From NCBI GenBank assembly GCA_900545825.1, contig URAS01000008.1, positions 59,974-123,973 on the forward strand: a DNA stretch of 64,000 bases. The letters run 5' to 3'. Of the stretch, positions 26,556 to 36,365 are shown piece by piece. Source of the stretch: an uncultured Actinomyces sp. (GTDB taxonomy: Bacteria > Actinomycetota > Actinomycetes > Actinomycetales > Actinomycetaceae). The notes beneath the pieces are model-generated. The model was not told where the DNA came from, searched no databases, and saw nothing but the letters and a program-made list of their open reading frames with translations. Every line of letters begins with the position of its first letter. The stretch's first letter is position 1. Position numbers and translations under genes: made by a program.

Positions 26556-27686
26556 ATGGGTATCGAGTTTTCGCACGTGTCGCTCGGACGGGTCGGCGTC
26601 GTGAGCGCGGCGGCCACCGCCCTCGTCTTTGCGACGGCCAGCGCCGGGGTCGCCCACGCCTATAAAGACGTCACGGTCTCGGTCGACGGGGCGACCCGCC
26701 ACGTGCGGACCTTCGAGTCGACGCCCGCGGCGGTCCTCGACGCGGCCGGCGTGCGCGTGGGGCAGCATGATGCGGTCCACTCGACGTCGGGGAACCGCGT
26801 CGCCGACGGGGCAACGGTCACGGTGACCAGCGCCGAACGCGTCATCCTTCCCACCAGCTCGGGTATCGCCCAACGCTGGGTGGCCACGGCGTCGACGCTG
26901 GCGGCCGCCCGTTCGCTCGGGGCAACGAAGACCCTACCGCTCAGCCACTTCTCGCACCTCACCTCCCAGCAGCTCGGGCGCTCCGGCGCCCTCACGCTGG
27001 TCCATGACGGCGCCAGCCAGTCGGTTGCCGTCAAGGCCGGGCAGTCGCCCGCTCAGATCCTCGCCGCGAACGGCGTCGACCTGGGGAACCTCGACCGGCT
27101 CAGCCTCGACGTGTCCGGCGACCAGCCGGCCCTCGTCGTCAAGCGGGTCAGCCGCGACGTCTCGTCCAGCGACCAGGTGACGAAAGCCGAGACGAAAGAG
27201 GTCGACGACGACCAGCTGGACAAGGGCCAGCGGTCGGTCGTGACGAAGGGCGTCGACGGCGTCGCGCGCGTCGTCTCGTTCACTGAGAAGATCGACGGGC
27301 AGGTAGAGTTCGCCAAGGCCTCCGCGCCGGTCCAGATCACGAAGATGGTTCCCGAGGTTGTCCACATCGGCACCAAGGCCACGAGTGACGACGATGCCTC
27401 GTCGTCGGCCGCGCCCGCGAGCGGCGCGGATCAGGGGTCGGCGCCGGCCGGCGTGTGGGCCGCCCTCGCCCAGTGCGAGTCGGGCGGGAACCCCGCGTCG
27501 GTGTCGTCGAACGGCCTGTACCACGGCCTTTATCAGTTCACCGTGTCGACCTGGCGGGCCGTCGGTGGCTCGGGTCTGCCGTCCCAGGCGTCTGCTGCCG
27601 AGCAGACGAAGCGCGCCCAGATCCTCCAATCCCGGTCGGGGTGGGGGCAGTGGCCGGCGTGTGCTCGGTCTCTTGGCCTTTATTAA
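26556..27686 (+). CDS. Resuscitation-promoting factor (RpfB-like)
   Basis: A 376-aa secreted cell-wall hydrolase. It has a signal peptide of about 35 residues ending ...AHA, two DUF348 repeats (the first VTVSVDGATRHVRTF), a G5 domain around 200-280, a Ser/Ala-rich linker, and a C-terminal Rpf domain (about 300-376) with the catalytic Glu in ALAQCESGGNP and the paired cysteines C-x-n-C closing at WPAC. Rpf proteins cleave peptidoglycan and help dormant cells regrow. The start is ATG 26556, after AGGAAGGA; the frame is open to 26505. The position between tatD and rsmA matches mycobacterial rpfB. Confidence 0.92.
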   Translation: MGIEFSHVSLGRVGVVSAAATALVFATASAGVAHAYKDVTVSVDGATRHVRTFESTPAAVLDAAGVRVGQHDAVHSTSGNRVADGATVTVTSAERVILPTSSGIAQRWVATASTLAAARSLGATKTLPLSHFSHLTSQQLGRSGALTLVHDGASQSVAVKAGQSPAQILAANGVDLGNLDRLSLDVSGDQPALVVKRVSRDVSSSDQVTKAETKEVDDDQLDKGQRSVVTKGVDGVARVVSFTEKIDGQVEFAKASAPVQITKMVPEVVHIGTKATSDDDASSSAAPASGADQGSAPAGVWAALAQCESGGNPASVSSNGLYHGLYQFTVSTWRAVGGSGLPSQASAAEQTKRAQILQSRSGWGQWPACARSLGLY

Positions 27687-27746
27687 ATCGTGTTCATCCG
27701 CTAACGTAGGGGGTGTATAGCCCTCCGGGAGGAAGCAGTCAAGCGT

Positions 27747-28958
27747 ATGGAGCACGTGTCGCGTAAGCGTCGTTTCCCGATGACCGTTGTTAGTGCCGTT
27801 GCCGGCATCGGTGTTGTCGTCGCCGGCGCTGGCGGTGTCGCTGCTTTCGCCTCCCCCTCCCACACGGTGACGTTGAACGTCGACGGCGCCAGCCGCGTTG
27901 TCACCGTCCACGCCGAGACCGTGGGCGACGCCCTCGCTGACGCGGGGATTCACGCCGGGTCGGATGACCAACTGGTTCCCGCCCGCACCAGCCAGATTGG
28001 CGCCCACACGACCATTACGCTGGTCCACGCCCAGCCGGCCTGGGTGATGCCCAGCGGCCAGGGGACGGCCAAGCCGATGTCGGTGCCGGGAACCAGCCTC
28101 GACGAGCAGCTGCTCAACGTCCGCCAGGACATTCCTCAGGCCGCGCTGTCGGTGTCGCGAACCCCGAAGTCGGCCACCACGCTGCCGCTGGTCAGCGACA
28201 CGCAGACCGTGACCGTTCACGTCGACGGCGAGGCCCACCAGATCACGGCGGGCGCCGGAGCGACCTGCCAGGCGGTGCTCGAGAAGGCGGGCCTGGCCGC
28301 AGGGCCGCTCGATCAGGTCAGCGTCTCGCTGGACGGGCAGGGCAACCCGTCGGTCACCGTCAACCGGATTTCGCGTCAGGGCGTCTCGGAGGAAACCGAG
28401 ATCCCGTTCGAGACCGAGGAAAAGCAGGACGACACCCTGTTCGAGGGCCAGCGGATCGTCGACACCGAGGGCGTCACCGGCCTCAAGCGCACGACGTACG
28501 CGGTCGAGAGCGACAACGGCCAGGAGTCGCGGCGCACGGTCGTCAAGGAAGAGATTGTCCGCCAGCCGGTCAAGGCCATCGTGAGGGTAGGCACGAAGCC
28601 GCTGCCCACGAGCGAGGCTGTCAGCGAGCCGGTCGTCGGCCATGCCGCCGTTCCCGCGGGCGACGCCCAGCAGATGGCGCTGGCGATCCTGCCGGAGTTC
28701 GGCTTCTCGGCCGACCAGTTCAGCTGCCTCCAGACCCTGTGGACCCGCGAGTCGGGCTGGTCGTCCACCGCGACGAACCCCTCGTCGGGCGCCTATGGCA
28801 TCCCCCAGGCGTTGCCGGGCTCGAAGATGGCCTCGGTGGGCGCCGACTGGCGCACCAACCCGGCCACCCAGATCCGGTGGGGCCTCGGCTACATCAAGGG
28901 CCGTTACGGCACGCCGTGCCAGGCGCTATCCAGCTGGAACGCCAAGGGTTGGTACTAG
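27747..28958 (+). CDS. G5/DUF348 protein with lytic-transglycosylase-like C-terminus
   Basis: A 403-aa secreted protein, a tandem paralogue of the preceding Rpf. It has the same plan (signal sequence, DUF348 repeats starting VTLNVDGASRVVTVH, and a G5 domain around 230-310), but its C-terminal ~75 residues are different: LQTLWTRESGWSSTATNPSS, AYGIPQALPGSKMA and WGLGYIKGRYGTPCQA resemble the lysozyme-like domain of aggregation-promoting factors, with the likely catalytic Glu in RESGW. It probably also cuts peptidoglycan. The ATG has an upstream GGGAGGAA ribosome binding site. Confidence 0.88.
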   Translation: MEHVSRKRRFPMTVVSAVAGIGVVVAGAGGVAAFASPSHTVTLNVDGASRVVTVHAETVGDALADAGIHAGSDDQLVPARTSQIGAHTTITLVHAQPAWVMPSGQGTAKPMSVPGTSLDEQLLNVRQDIPQAALSVSRTPKSATTLPLVSDTQTVTVHVDGEAHQITAGAGATCQAVLEKAGLAAGPLDQVSVSLDGQGNPSVTVNRISRQGVSEETEIPFETEEKQDDTLFEGQRIVDTEGVTGLKRTTYAVESDNGQESRRTVVKEEIVRQPVKAIVRVGTKPLPTSEAVSEPVVGHAAVPAGDAQQMALAILPEFGFSADQFSCLQTLWTRESGWSSTATNPSSGAYGIPQALPGSKMASVGADWRTNPATQIRWGLGYIKGRYGTPCQALSSWNAKGWY

Positions 28959-28985
28959 GCCGCCTCCGCGCCCTAGACTCTGTCG

Positions 28986-30806
28986 GTGATGGTTGACCCA
29001 CAGGATACGTATGCGCTTCTCGGTGCCGCCGACGTGCGCGAGCTCGCTTCGGCACTAGGCATCCGCCCGACGAAACAGCTGGGACAGAACTTTGTTCACG
29101 ACGCCGGGACGGTCCGGCGGATCGTGGCGGCCGCCGGGCTTGAGCCCGGCACCCACGTCGTCGAGGTCGGCCCCGGTTTGGGGTCGCTGACGCTCGCCCT
29201 CCTCGAGGCGGGGATGCGGGTGAGCGCGGTCGAGCTCGACCGGACGCTCGCCGCGGCGCTCGAGGCGACGGTGCGGGCCCGCGCGCCCCAGGCGGCCTCC
29301 CGGCTGCGCGTCGTCCACGCCGACGCCCTGTCGATTGCTGGCGCCGACGATATTGACCGGCTGACCGGGTGCATCTGGGACGCGCCGGGCGCCCTCGTGT
29401 CGAACCTGCCGTACAACGTGTCGGTGCCCGTGTTGCTGACGATGATCGAGGCGATTCCCCAGATCAGGCGGGCCCTCGTCATGGTGCAGCGCGAGGTCGC
29501 CGAGCGGCTGACGGCCGAGCCGGGATCGCGCACGTACGGGGCGCCCTCGGCGAAGCTGCGGTGGTTCGGCACCGTCGAACTGGCGGGCCTCATCGGGCGC
29601 AAAGTGTTCTGGCCCGAACCCCACGTCGACTCCGCGCTCGTCCGGTTCACGCGCGACGAGCGTTTCGACCCCGCGCTGCGTGCCGACACGTTCACCCTCA
29701 TCGACCACGCGTTCGCCCAGCGACGCAAGACGCTGCGCAAGGCTCTCGGCGGGCTGCTGGGCGGGGGCGAGGGCGCCGAGCGGGCGCTCAAGGCCGCCAG
29801 CATCGACCCGAGCGCGCGCGGCGAGACGTTGGCGATCGACGACTTCGTCGCGCTGGCCGAGCAGGCCCGCCCGGGACGTTCCGCGACGGCGACGGCGCCG
29901 GGCAAGGTCAACCTCCTGCTCGAGGCCGCCCGCCCCGACGAACGGGGCTACCACCCGCTGCGCACGGTCTTTTTCGGCCTCGACCTCTTCGAGCGCGTGA
30001 CGGTGACGCCCCGGTTGGGCGACGTGATCACCGTCACCACCCGCATGGTCGACGTCGACGGTACGGCCCTGCCCACCGATCCCGGGGTCGAGGCCCTCGA
30101 TCCGGCCGACCACCTGGCGGTCCGCGCCATCCGTGCGCTCGAGCAGGCCGCGGGGCGGCGGCTGGGGTGCGCGATCGATGTCGTCAAGCAGGTTCCCGTC
30201 GCCGGCGGGATGGCCGGGGGATCGGCCGACGCCGCCGCGGCGCTGCGGGCCGGCAGGCGGGCGTTCGCCCTCGATATCGACGACGAAGCCCTCGCCGAGA
30301 TCGCGCGGGGCCTGGGCGCCGACGTGCCGTTCGGGCTGGTCGGGGGCGCGGCCCTGGGCGTCGGCTACGGCGACCACGTGACGGCGATTCCGGGCGCCGC
30401 GCCGCGGTGGTTCGCCCTCGCCCTCAACGAGCGGGGGATCGCGACGCCGCAGCTCTTCGCCCACTTCGACGCGTGCGAGATGGGCCGCGACCGGCTGGAA
30501 TCCGACCTTCCGGACAAGTGGCAGGCGGCGCTTGCGGACAGCGAGCCGGACGCCCTCGCCGCCCTCATGGAGAACGATCTGCAGGCCGCGGCGCTCGATG
30601 CGCGCCCCGACCTGGCCGACGTCATCGCGGCCGCCGACGCCGCGGGCGCCCTCGCCACCCTCGTGTCGGGCTCCGGCCCGACGATCGCTGCCCTGGCACG
30701 CGACGCCGCCCACGCCGAGCAGGTCGCCCAGGCGATGGCGGCGGCTCCCGGCGTGAGCCGCACCCTCGTCGTCGCCGGACCGGCCAGCGCCTGGGAGGAC
30801 CGGTAG
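28986..30806 (+). CDS. rsmA-ispE: Fusion: 16S rRNA dimethyltransferase RsmA + CDP-ME kinase IspE
   Basis: One uninterrupted 606-codon frame encodes two enzymes. Residues ~1-295 are RsmA/KsgA (dimethylates two adenines of 16S rRNA), with QNFVHD, the SAM motif VEVGPGLGSLT (59-69) and NLPYN (140-144). Residues ~299-606 are IspE of the MEP isoprenoid pathway, starting TATAPGKVNLLLEA, with the GHMP ATP motif PVAGGMAGGSADAA (404-417) and a late SGSGPT. In mycobacteria these are separate adjacent genes. No stop, frameshift or credible internal start is visible at the join (~29875-29890). The GTG start lies six bases after TAGACT, so the mRNA is probably leaderless. Confidence 0.93.
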   Translation: MMVDPQDTYALLGAADVRELASALGIRPTKQLGQNFVHDAGTVRRIVAAAGLEPGTHVVEVGPGLGSLTLALLEAGMRVSAVELDRTLAAALEATVRARAPQAASRLRVVHADALSIAGADDIDRLTGCIWDAPGALVSNLPYNVSVPVLLTMIEAIPQIRRALVMVQREVAERLTAEPGSRTYGAPSAKLRWFGTVELAGLIGRKVFWPEPHVDSALVRFTRDERFDPALRADTFTLIDHAFAQRRKTLRKALGGLLGGGEGAERALKAASIDPSARGETLAIDDFVALAEQARPGRSATATAPGKVNLLLEAARPDERGYHPLRTVFFGLDLFERVTVTPRLGDVITVTTRMVDVDGTALPTDPGVEALDPADHLAVRAIRALEQAAGRRLGCAIDVVKQVPVAGGMAGGSADAAAALRAGRRAFALDIDDEALAEIARGLGADVPFGLVGGAALGVGYGDHVTAIPGAAPRWFALALNERGIATPQLFAHFDACEMGRDRLESDLPDKWQAALADSEPDALAALMENDLQAAALDARPDLADVIAAADAAGALATLVSGSGPTIAALARDAAHAEQVAQAMAAAPGVSRTLVVAGPASAWEDR

Positions 30807-30808
30807 CC

Positions 30809-32656
30809 GTGGCGTTCCTTGTCGGACTGAAAGACGCCGGCGTGCGCGGCGGCGTGCGCCATATCCTCGGCGACGTCACTCTGTCGCTCGACGACGGCGA
30901 CCGCATCGGCATCGTCGGGCCGAATGGCGCCGGCAAGTCGACGCTCCTCCACATGCTCGCGGGCACGCGCGCCCTCGACGAGGGCCAGCGCACGGTGACC
31001 GGCGGCGTGCGGATCCAGATGCTCTCGCAGGCCGATCATTTCGCGCCCGGCACGACGATCCGCCAGGCGGTCCACGGGCAGGCCGCCGAGCACGAGTGGG
31101 CGTCGAACCCGGCGATCCGCGACATCCACGCGGGCCTGCTGGCCGACGCCGATCTCGACGCCGACGTCTCGCTGCTCTCGGGCGGCCAGCGCCGCCGCGT
31201 TGCCTTGGCCCGCTGCCTCACTCAGCCATCCGAAATCCTCCTCCTGGACGAGCCGACGAACCACCTCGACGTCGAGGGCGTCGACTGGCTGGCCCATCAC
31301 CTCCTCGCCTACGGCCGCACCGGCCAGGGCGCTCTGGCGGTCGTCACCCACGACCGATGGTTCCTCGACGCCGTGTGCACGCGCATGTGGGAGGTCGTCC
31401 CCGCGATCGACCCGGGCGACGAACGCGCCCAGATCGCCGGGCGCGTCGAAGAATACGACGGCTCGTACGCCGCCTACATTTTGGCCCGGGCCGAGAGGGC
31501 CCGCCAGGCCGAGGTCGCCGCCCGCAAACGCGAGAACCTCCTGCGCAAAGAACTGGCGTGGCTGCGCCGCGGCGCTCCCGCGCGCACGTCGAAGCCGCGT
31601 TTCCGTATCGACGCCGCCGAGGCCCTCATCGCCGACGTGCCGCCGCCGCGCGACACCGTCGAGCTGGCGAAGATGGCGACGGCCAGGCTGGGCAAGCGGG
31701 TCGTCGACCTCGAGGACGTGTCGCTGACCTTCACCGACGCCGAGACCGGCCAAGCCAAGCCGATCCTCGTCGGCCAGACGTGGCGGCTCGCGCCGGGGGA
31801 GCGCGTGGGGATCGTCGGCGTCAACGGCGCCGGCAAGACGACGCTGCTGCGCCTCATCGACGGCACCCTGCGGCCCGACTCTGGGCGCATCGAGCGTGGC
31901 AAGACAGTCGAGATCGCCCAGCTGTCGCAGACGACGCACGAGCTCGACGCCCTCGCCGACATCCGCGTCAACGAGGCCGTCGCCCAAGTCAAGCAGTCGA
32001 TGATCGTCGGCGGCAAAGAGATCAGCGCGTCCCAGCTGGTCGAACGCCTGGGCTTCACCCGCGAGCGCGCGTGGACCCGCGTGGGCGATATTTCGGGCGG
32101 CGAGCGGCGCCGGCTCCAGCTCATGCGGCTGCTGATGAGCGAGCCGAACGTCCTCCTGCTGGACGAGCCGACGAACGACCTCGACACCGACACGTTGGCG
32201 GCGTTCGAGGACATCCTCGACACGTTCCCGGGCACGCTGGTCGTCGTCTCGCACGACCGGTATTTCCTTCAGCGCGTCACCGATCACCAGGTGGCGTTGC
32301 TGGGCGACGGGACGATCCGGGATCTGCCGGGCGGGGTCGAACAGTACCTCGAGATGCGCGCCGCCCTCGCCCAGACGGGCGCCGAGCCGGCACGCGCGAC
32401 GCAGACGCCGCCGCGGAGCGGGATGAGTGGGGCCGAACGCCACGCCCTCCGCAAGGAGCTGGCGGCGGCCGAACGCAAGATGGCGAAGCTCGAGGGGCAG
32501 ATCGCCGAGGTCGACGCGGAGTTGGCGAGCATCGCGGCCGGGGGAGACCTCGAGCGGATGACCGCCCTCGACGCCCAATCCCGCCAGCTGCGCGCCGAGC
32601 ACGCCGAGGTCGAGGAACGCTGGCTCGAGCTGGCGGAGACCCTGGAGGACGCCTAG
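30809..32656 (+). CDS. ABC-F family ATPase
   Basis: A 615-aa soluble protein with two ABC ATPase domains and no membrane segments: Walker A GPNGAGKST (~36-44) and GVNGAGKTT, signatures LLSGGQRRRV and ISGGERRRL, and Walker B LLLDEPTNHLD and LLLDEPTNDLD. A charged linker between the domains and a C-terminal coiled-coil (about 545-612) are typical of Uup-like ABC-F factors that act on the ribosome. The start is GTG 30809, two bases after the rsmA-ispE stop, with GGGAGG 10 bases upstream, so it is in the same operon. Its stop codon overlaps that of the convergent permease gene. Confidence 0.92.
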   Translation: MAFLVGLKDAGVRGGVRHILGDVTLSLDDGDRIGIVGPNGAGKSTLLHMLAGTRALDEGQRTVTGGVRIQMLSQADHFAPGTTIRQAVHGQAAEHEWASNPAIRDIHAGLLADADLDADVSLLSGGQRRRVALARCLTQPSEILLLDEPTNHLDVEGVDWLAHHLLAYGRTGQGALAVVTHDRWFLDAVCTRMWEVVPAIDPGDERAQIAGRVEEYDGSYAAYILARAERARQAEVAARKRENLLRKELAWLRRGAPARTSKPRFRIDAAEALIADVPPPRDTVELAKMATARLGKRVVDLEDVSLTFTDAETGQAKPILVGQTWRLAPGERVGIVGVNGAGKTTLLRLIDGTLRPDSGRIERGKTVEIAQLSQTTHELDALADIRVNEAVAQVKQSMIVGGKEISASQLVERLGFTRERAWTRVGDISGGERRRLQLMRLLMSEPNVLLLDEPTNDLDTDTLAAFEDILDTFPGTLVVVSHDRYFLQRVTDHQVALLGDGTIRDLPGGVEQYLEMRAALAQTGAEPARATQTPPRSGMSGAERHALRKELAAAERKMAKLEGQIAEVDAELASIAAGGDLERMTALDAQSRQLRAEHAEVEERWLELAETLEDA

Positions 32657-34022
32657 AACCGGATCGCGTCGATCGGCTTGATCCGCACGGCGATCGTCGC
32701 CGGGATGATGCCGCACAGGGCGCCCACGCCCGCGGCGATCGCCAGGCCGATGAGGGCGGCCGACATGGGATAGGGGATCGACGACAGGTCGGTGATGTGG
32801 AACATGTCGTACGGCGCAAACCGCACGGTGATGATCGACGCGACGATACCGAGCGCGCCCGCCACGGTGGTGGCGACGACCGATTCGAGGAAGACGGCGA
32901 AAAACACGCGTCTGGCGGACGCCCCCATCGAGCGGCGAATGCCGATCTCGCGGACGCGCTGCCTGATCGTCACGATCGACACGGTGAGCAGGCCGAGGGC
33001 GCCGATCAAGATGACGATCGCGCCGATCCCGCCGATCACCGCCTGGATCATCCCCAGGCTATGGTCGCGCGAGGCCTCCTTCTCTTCCTCATACGTCGTC
33101 GAGACGGAGTAGCCCTTGCCCATCTGGCCCTGGAGGGCGGCGAGGATCGCCTTGGAGGCGTCTTTCCCCTGTTCCGTCGGGGCGTTGACGGCAAAAACCT
33201 GGTTGGCCTGGGCCTCGCCAAGCTTGTCCGGGGTCAGGGTCGCCTCGAGGGTGTCGAATGCGGCGTAGATCTCGAGCTGGTCTTCGGCCTGGGTGTCGGC
33301 GGACTCGACGACCCCGACGATCGTGTAGCGGACGTGCGGGTTCGCGCGCGTCGCGAACTGCGGATGCTCGGTGAGGTCGGGGTTGCCCAACAGCTTCCAC
33401 AGATCCTTGTTGACGAGCACCGGATTTTGCTGCAGCTGGCCGTCGTTCTCGGTGAGGGCGCGCCCGCGAAGCAGCGTCATCTGGTAGATGTCCATGTAGC
33501 CGGGGTCGATCCCCGTGATGGTCGTCGCCGGCAGTTGGTTGCACGGGTCAGAGGAGTCCCAGTTATCGTCGTCGCCGCTGTCCGAGCAGTCGGGCAGGGC
33601 AGGCGAGACCGGCTGGACGTCGGTCCACATCTGGCGCGTCCACAAGGTCGCGTGCATCTGTTTGGCGACCCGGGCGGACGCGGAGCCGAAGGGGTCGATC
33701 GGGCGGCCGTCGGCGTCGTACGTGGCGGCCGTGCTCTGCGACATCGGGTCCCCGGCCCCATAGGGATCCGACGGATCGGAGTCGTTCGAGCTCGTCTGCG
33801 TGGCGTTGAACTGCAGGGTGCCGGGGATCCCGGACCACGCGACGTTGGTTAGCTCGAACGCGCGGACCATCATCGTCCCGGCCGCCATGACGGATCCCAT
33901 GGCCCACACGGCCGCGGCGACGCCGACGAGTGAGAGGATGACCCGGGCGCGGTTGACGCGGATCTCCTCCCACGCCTCGATGAAGGCGCCGGGAATCTGC
34001 TGGACAAGCGTTCCGATCCGGC

Positions 34023-34026
<4 letters not shown>
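32653..34026 (-). CDS. MacB-like ABC transporter permease
   Basis: A 457-aa FtsX/MacB-fold permease with one N-terminal membrane segment (about 28-52), a large extracytoplasmic MacB-type domain of about 250 residues, and three C-terminal segments (about 330-450) with REIGIRRSMGASARR between the first two. It partners with the ATPase gene immediately upstream, whose stop overlaps this ATG as ATGA. With the adaptor gene it makes a MacAB-like mechanotransmission exporter; the substrate is unknown (antimicrobial peptides, lipopeptides or similar are typical of the family). Confidence 0.88.
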
Positions 34027-34724
<698 letters not shown>

Positions 34725-34728
34725 GCCG

Positions 34729-35721
34729 CTAGCCTTCCCCGTTTTGCGACTTCGACTCTTTCGTCGATCCGGGCGCGTACTGGAGGATCTCCTGGCCCTC
34801 GTCGAGGCCGCCGGTGATCTGGACGTTCTCGCCGTCGGACGCGCCCAGCTGCACCGACACGGCCTTTGGCTTTTCGCCCTCCTTCGGCGGCAGCCAGACG
34901 CGGCCGGTCTTGTAGCGGCCCTCGATCGAGCTGGCCGGGACGATGAGGACGTTCTTTGCGTTGGCGCCGGCGATCTTCAGTTTGCCCGTGACCCCGTCAA
35001 AGACCTGGTGGTCGGAGGGAATCGTGCACTGCAGTTCGGGCGACGCCGACTGGTTGCCGCTGCCGCCGTCGCCGCCGTCGCTCTTGCCGTTGCCCGAGTC
35101 GCCTCCGGGGGTCGACGCGGCCGCCCCGGTGACGGTACGGAGGTTCGTGCAGGGGAACGGCGCGGGGCCGTTAGTGATCGCCAGCTCGCCCTCCTTGGGC
35201 AGCGATTGGAGGCTGTAGAGCTGGTCGGGCGTCACCGACACCTGGGCGTGGAACGTCGCCGGCTGAACCGTGCCGATGACGTCGCCGATCGCCACATCCT
35301 GCCCCTTGAGGACGTCGATCGACACCGTACCCGCGCTCTGGGCGCGCACGATCGTGTAGGTAACCGCCGGCGGAACGTCCTCTTCCTTCGGCTCCTCGAT
35401 GTGCTTGACCTGGATGAGGGGCACCCCCGGGTTAACGCTGGTCGAGGAGTTGACGTACACCTTCGTCACCTCGCCCGCCGCGGTGGACTTGACGGACACC
35501 GACGCGTCGCGCACGACCGTCGCCTTGAGCGAGAGCGAGTTGTCGATGTCCCCGCGCTCGACCGTCACCGTCGGCTGGGTGAAGTCGCCCGTGCCCTGAG
35601 GAAGGTCGTCTGCGGGCTGGGCCGGGAAGAATGCAAACTTGATGAGCGCCACCGCCACGGCGATACCGATGATGATTTTAAGTATCTGAAAGACAAGGGT
35701 GCGCTTGGGGTGTGCGTCCAT
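34729..35721 (-). CDS. Membrane-fusion (adaptor) subunit of a MacA-like exporter
   Basis: A 330-aa protein with one N-terminal membrane anchor (about 10-30), then a lipoyl/barrel-sandwich segment (SVKSTAAGEVTKVYVNSS) and a beta-barrel with PKEGELAI, interrupted by a low-complexity Gly/Ser/Asp-rich insert around residues 200-225. The C-terminal VPASSIEGRYKTGRVWL resembles the membrane-proximal domain of MacA/HlyD-type adaptors. In a Gram-positive cell it probably links the permease to extracellular substrate. It is first of three transport genes, downstream of a MarR regulator. Confidence 0.85.
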   Translation of the reverse strand: MDAHPKRTLVFQILKIIIGIAVAVALIKFAFFPAQPADDLPQGTGDFTQPTVTVERGDIDNSLSLKATVVRDASVSVKSTAAGEVTKVYVNSSTSVNPGVPLIQVKHIEEPKEEDVPPAVTYTIVRAQSAGTVSIDVLKGQDVAIGDVIGTVQPATFHAQVSVTPDQLYSLQSLPKEGELAITNGPAPFPCTNLRTVTGAAASTPGGDSGNGKSDGGDGGSGNQSASPELQCTIPSDHQVFDGVTGKLKIAGANAKNVLIVPASSIEGRYKTGRVWLPPKEGEKPKAVSVQLGASDGENVQITGGLDEGQEILQYAPGSTKESKSQNGEG

Positions 35722-35814
35722 GGTTGAGCCTCACTGTCGATATGCAAACGATGGGGCGCTTTCAATGTATCACCGGTGAGGGGCGCCTTAGAATGTGTCG
35801 GCGCTGCGGATTCG

Positions 35815-36324
35815 TCAGGAATCGAGGGGGATAAGAACCGCCCGCAGCAGGGCCGCCAGCTGGGTGGCCTCGGCGTCGCTCAGCGGGGTTAACAGCTCGC
35901 GTTCGACCTCGATGAGCTGGGTGAGGGCGCGGTCGACCTGGGTCTTGCCGTCGCTCGTCAACGACACCTCGACCCCGCGCCGATCGGTCGGCGAGGGTGA
36001 GCGGGTGACCAGGCCCTTGTCTTCGAGGCGGTCGATGCGGTTGGTCATCGTGCCGGACGAGACGAGCAGCTCGGCCATGAGCTGCCCCGGCGTCGCCGAA
36101 TAGGGCTCGCCGCCGCGCCTCAGCGACGAGAGGACGTCGAACTCCCATGGCTCGAGGTTGTGGGTGAGGAAGGCCTGCCGGCGCTTGAGGTCGAACTGGC
36201 GGGCCAGCCGGCTCACGCGGGAGAAGACTTCCATGGGGGATGTGTCGACCTCGGGAAGGACCGTGCCCCAGGCGCGGGTGATGTGGTCGACTTCGTCGGC
36301 GGGTCGGATCGCAGTATTTGTCAC
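35815..36324 (-). CDS. MarR family transcriptional regulator
   Basis: A 169-aa protein with a winged-helix DNA-binding domain (about 60-140), including LSSLRRGGEPYSATPGQLMAE, SGTMTNRIDRLEDKGLV and the wing SPTDRRGVEVSLT. The frame is open much further upstream, but the family starts near GTG 36324, which lies exactly six bases after a TATCTT hexamer, suggesting a leaderless mRNA. It sits directly upstream of the MacAB-like genes on the same strand and probably controls them in response to a small ligand. Confidence 0.88.
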   Translation of the reverse strand: MTNTAIRPADEVDHITRAWGTVLPEVDTSPMEVFSRVSRLARQFDLKRRQAFLTHNLEPWEFDVLSSLRRGGEPYSATPGQLMAELLVSSGTMTNRIDRLEDKGLVTRSPSPTDRRGVEVSLTSDGKTQVDRALTQLIEVERELLTPLSDAEATQLAALLRAVLIPLDS

Positions 36325-36329
36325 GGCAC

Positions 36330-36355
36330 CAAGATACTTGATGTCGACCAATTGG
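36330..36355 (-). promoter_or_regulatory. marR promoter region with candidate operators
   Basis: On the minus strand TATCTT (-10) is embedded in CAAG-TAT-CTTG, an inverted repeat, and an 8-bp palindrome CCAATTGG lies just upstream. Either could be the MarR autoregulatory site. Confidence 0.45.
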
Positions 36356-36365
36356 GGCAGAGGTT

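Noticed and set aside
29860..29900. A frameshift or missed stop separating rsmA and ispE
   Set aside because: The frame, codon use and domain ends are continuous, and no ispE start codon with a ribosome binding site exists there. Kept as a possible sequencing error in the finding.
29369..30808. Upstream extension of the ABC-F frame over rsmA-ispE
   Set aside because: The extension is Arg/Pro-rich noise in the wrong frame; ABC-F motifs start at GTG 30809 with a good GGGAGG site.
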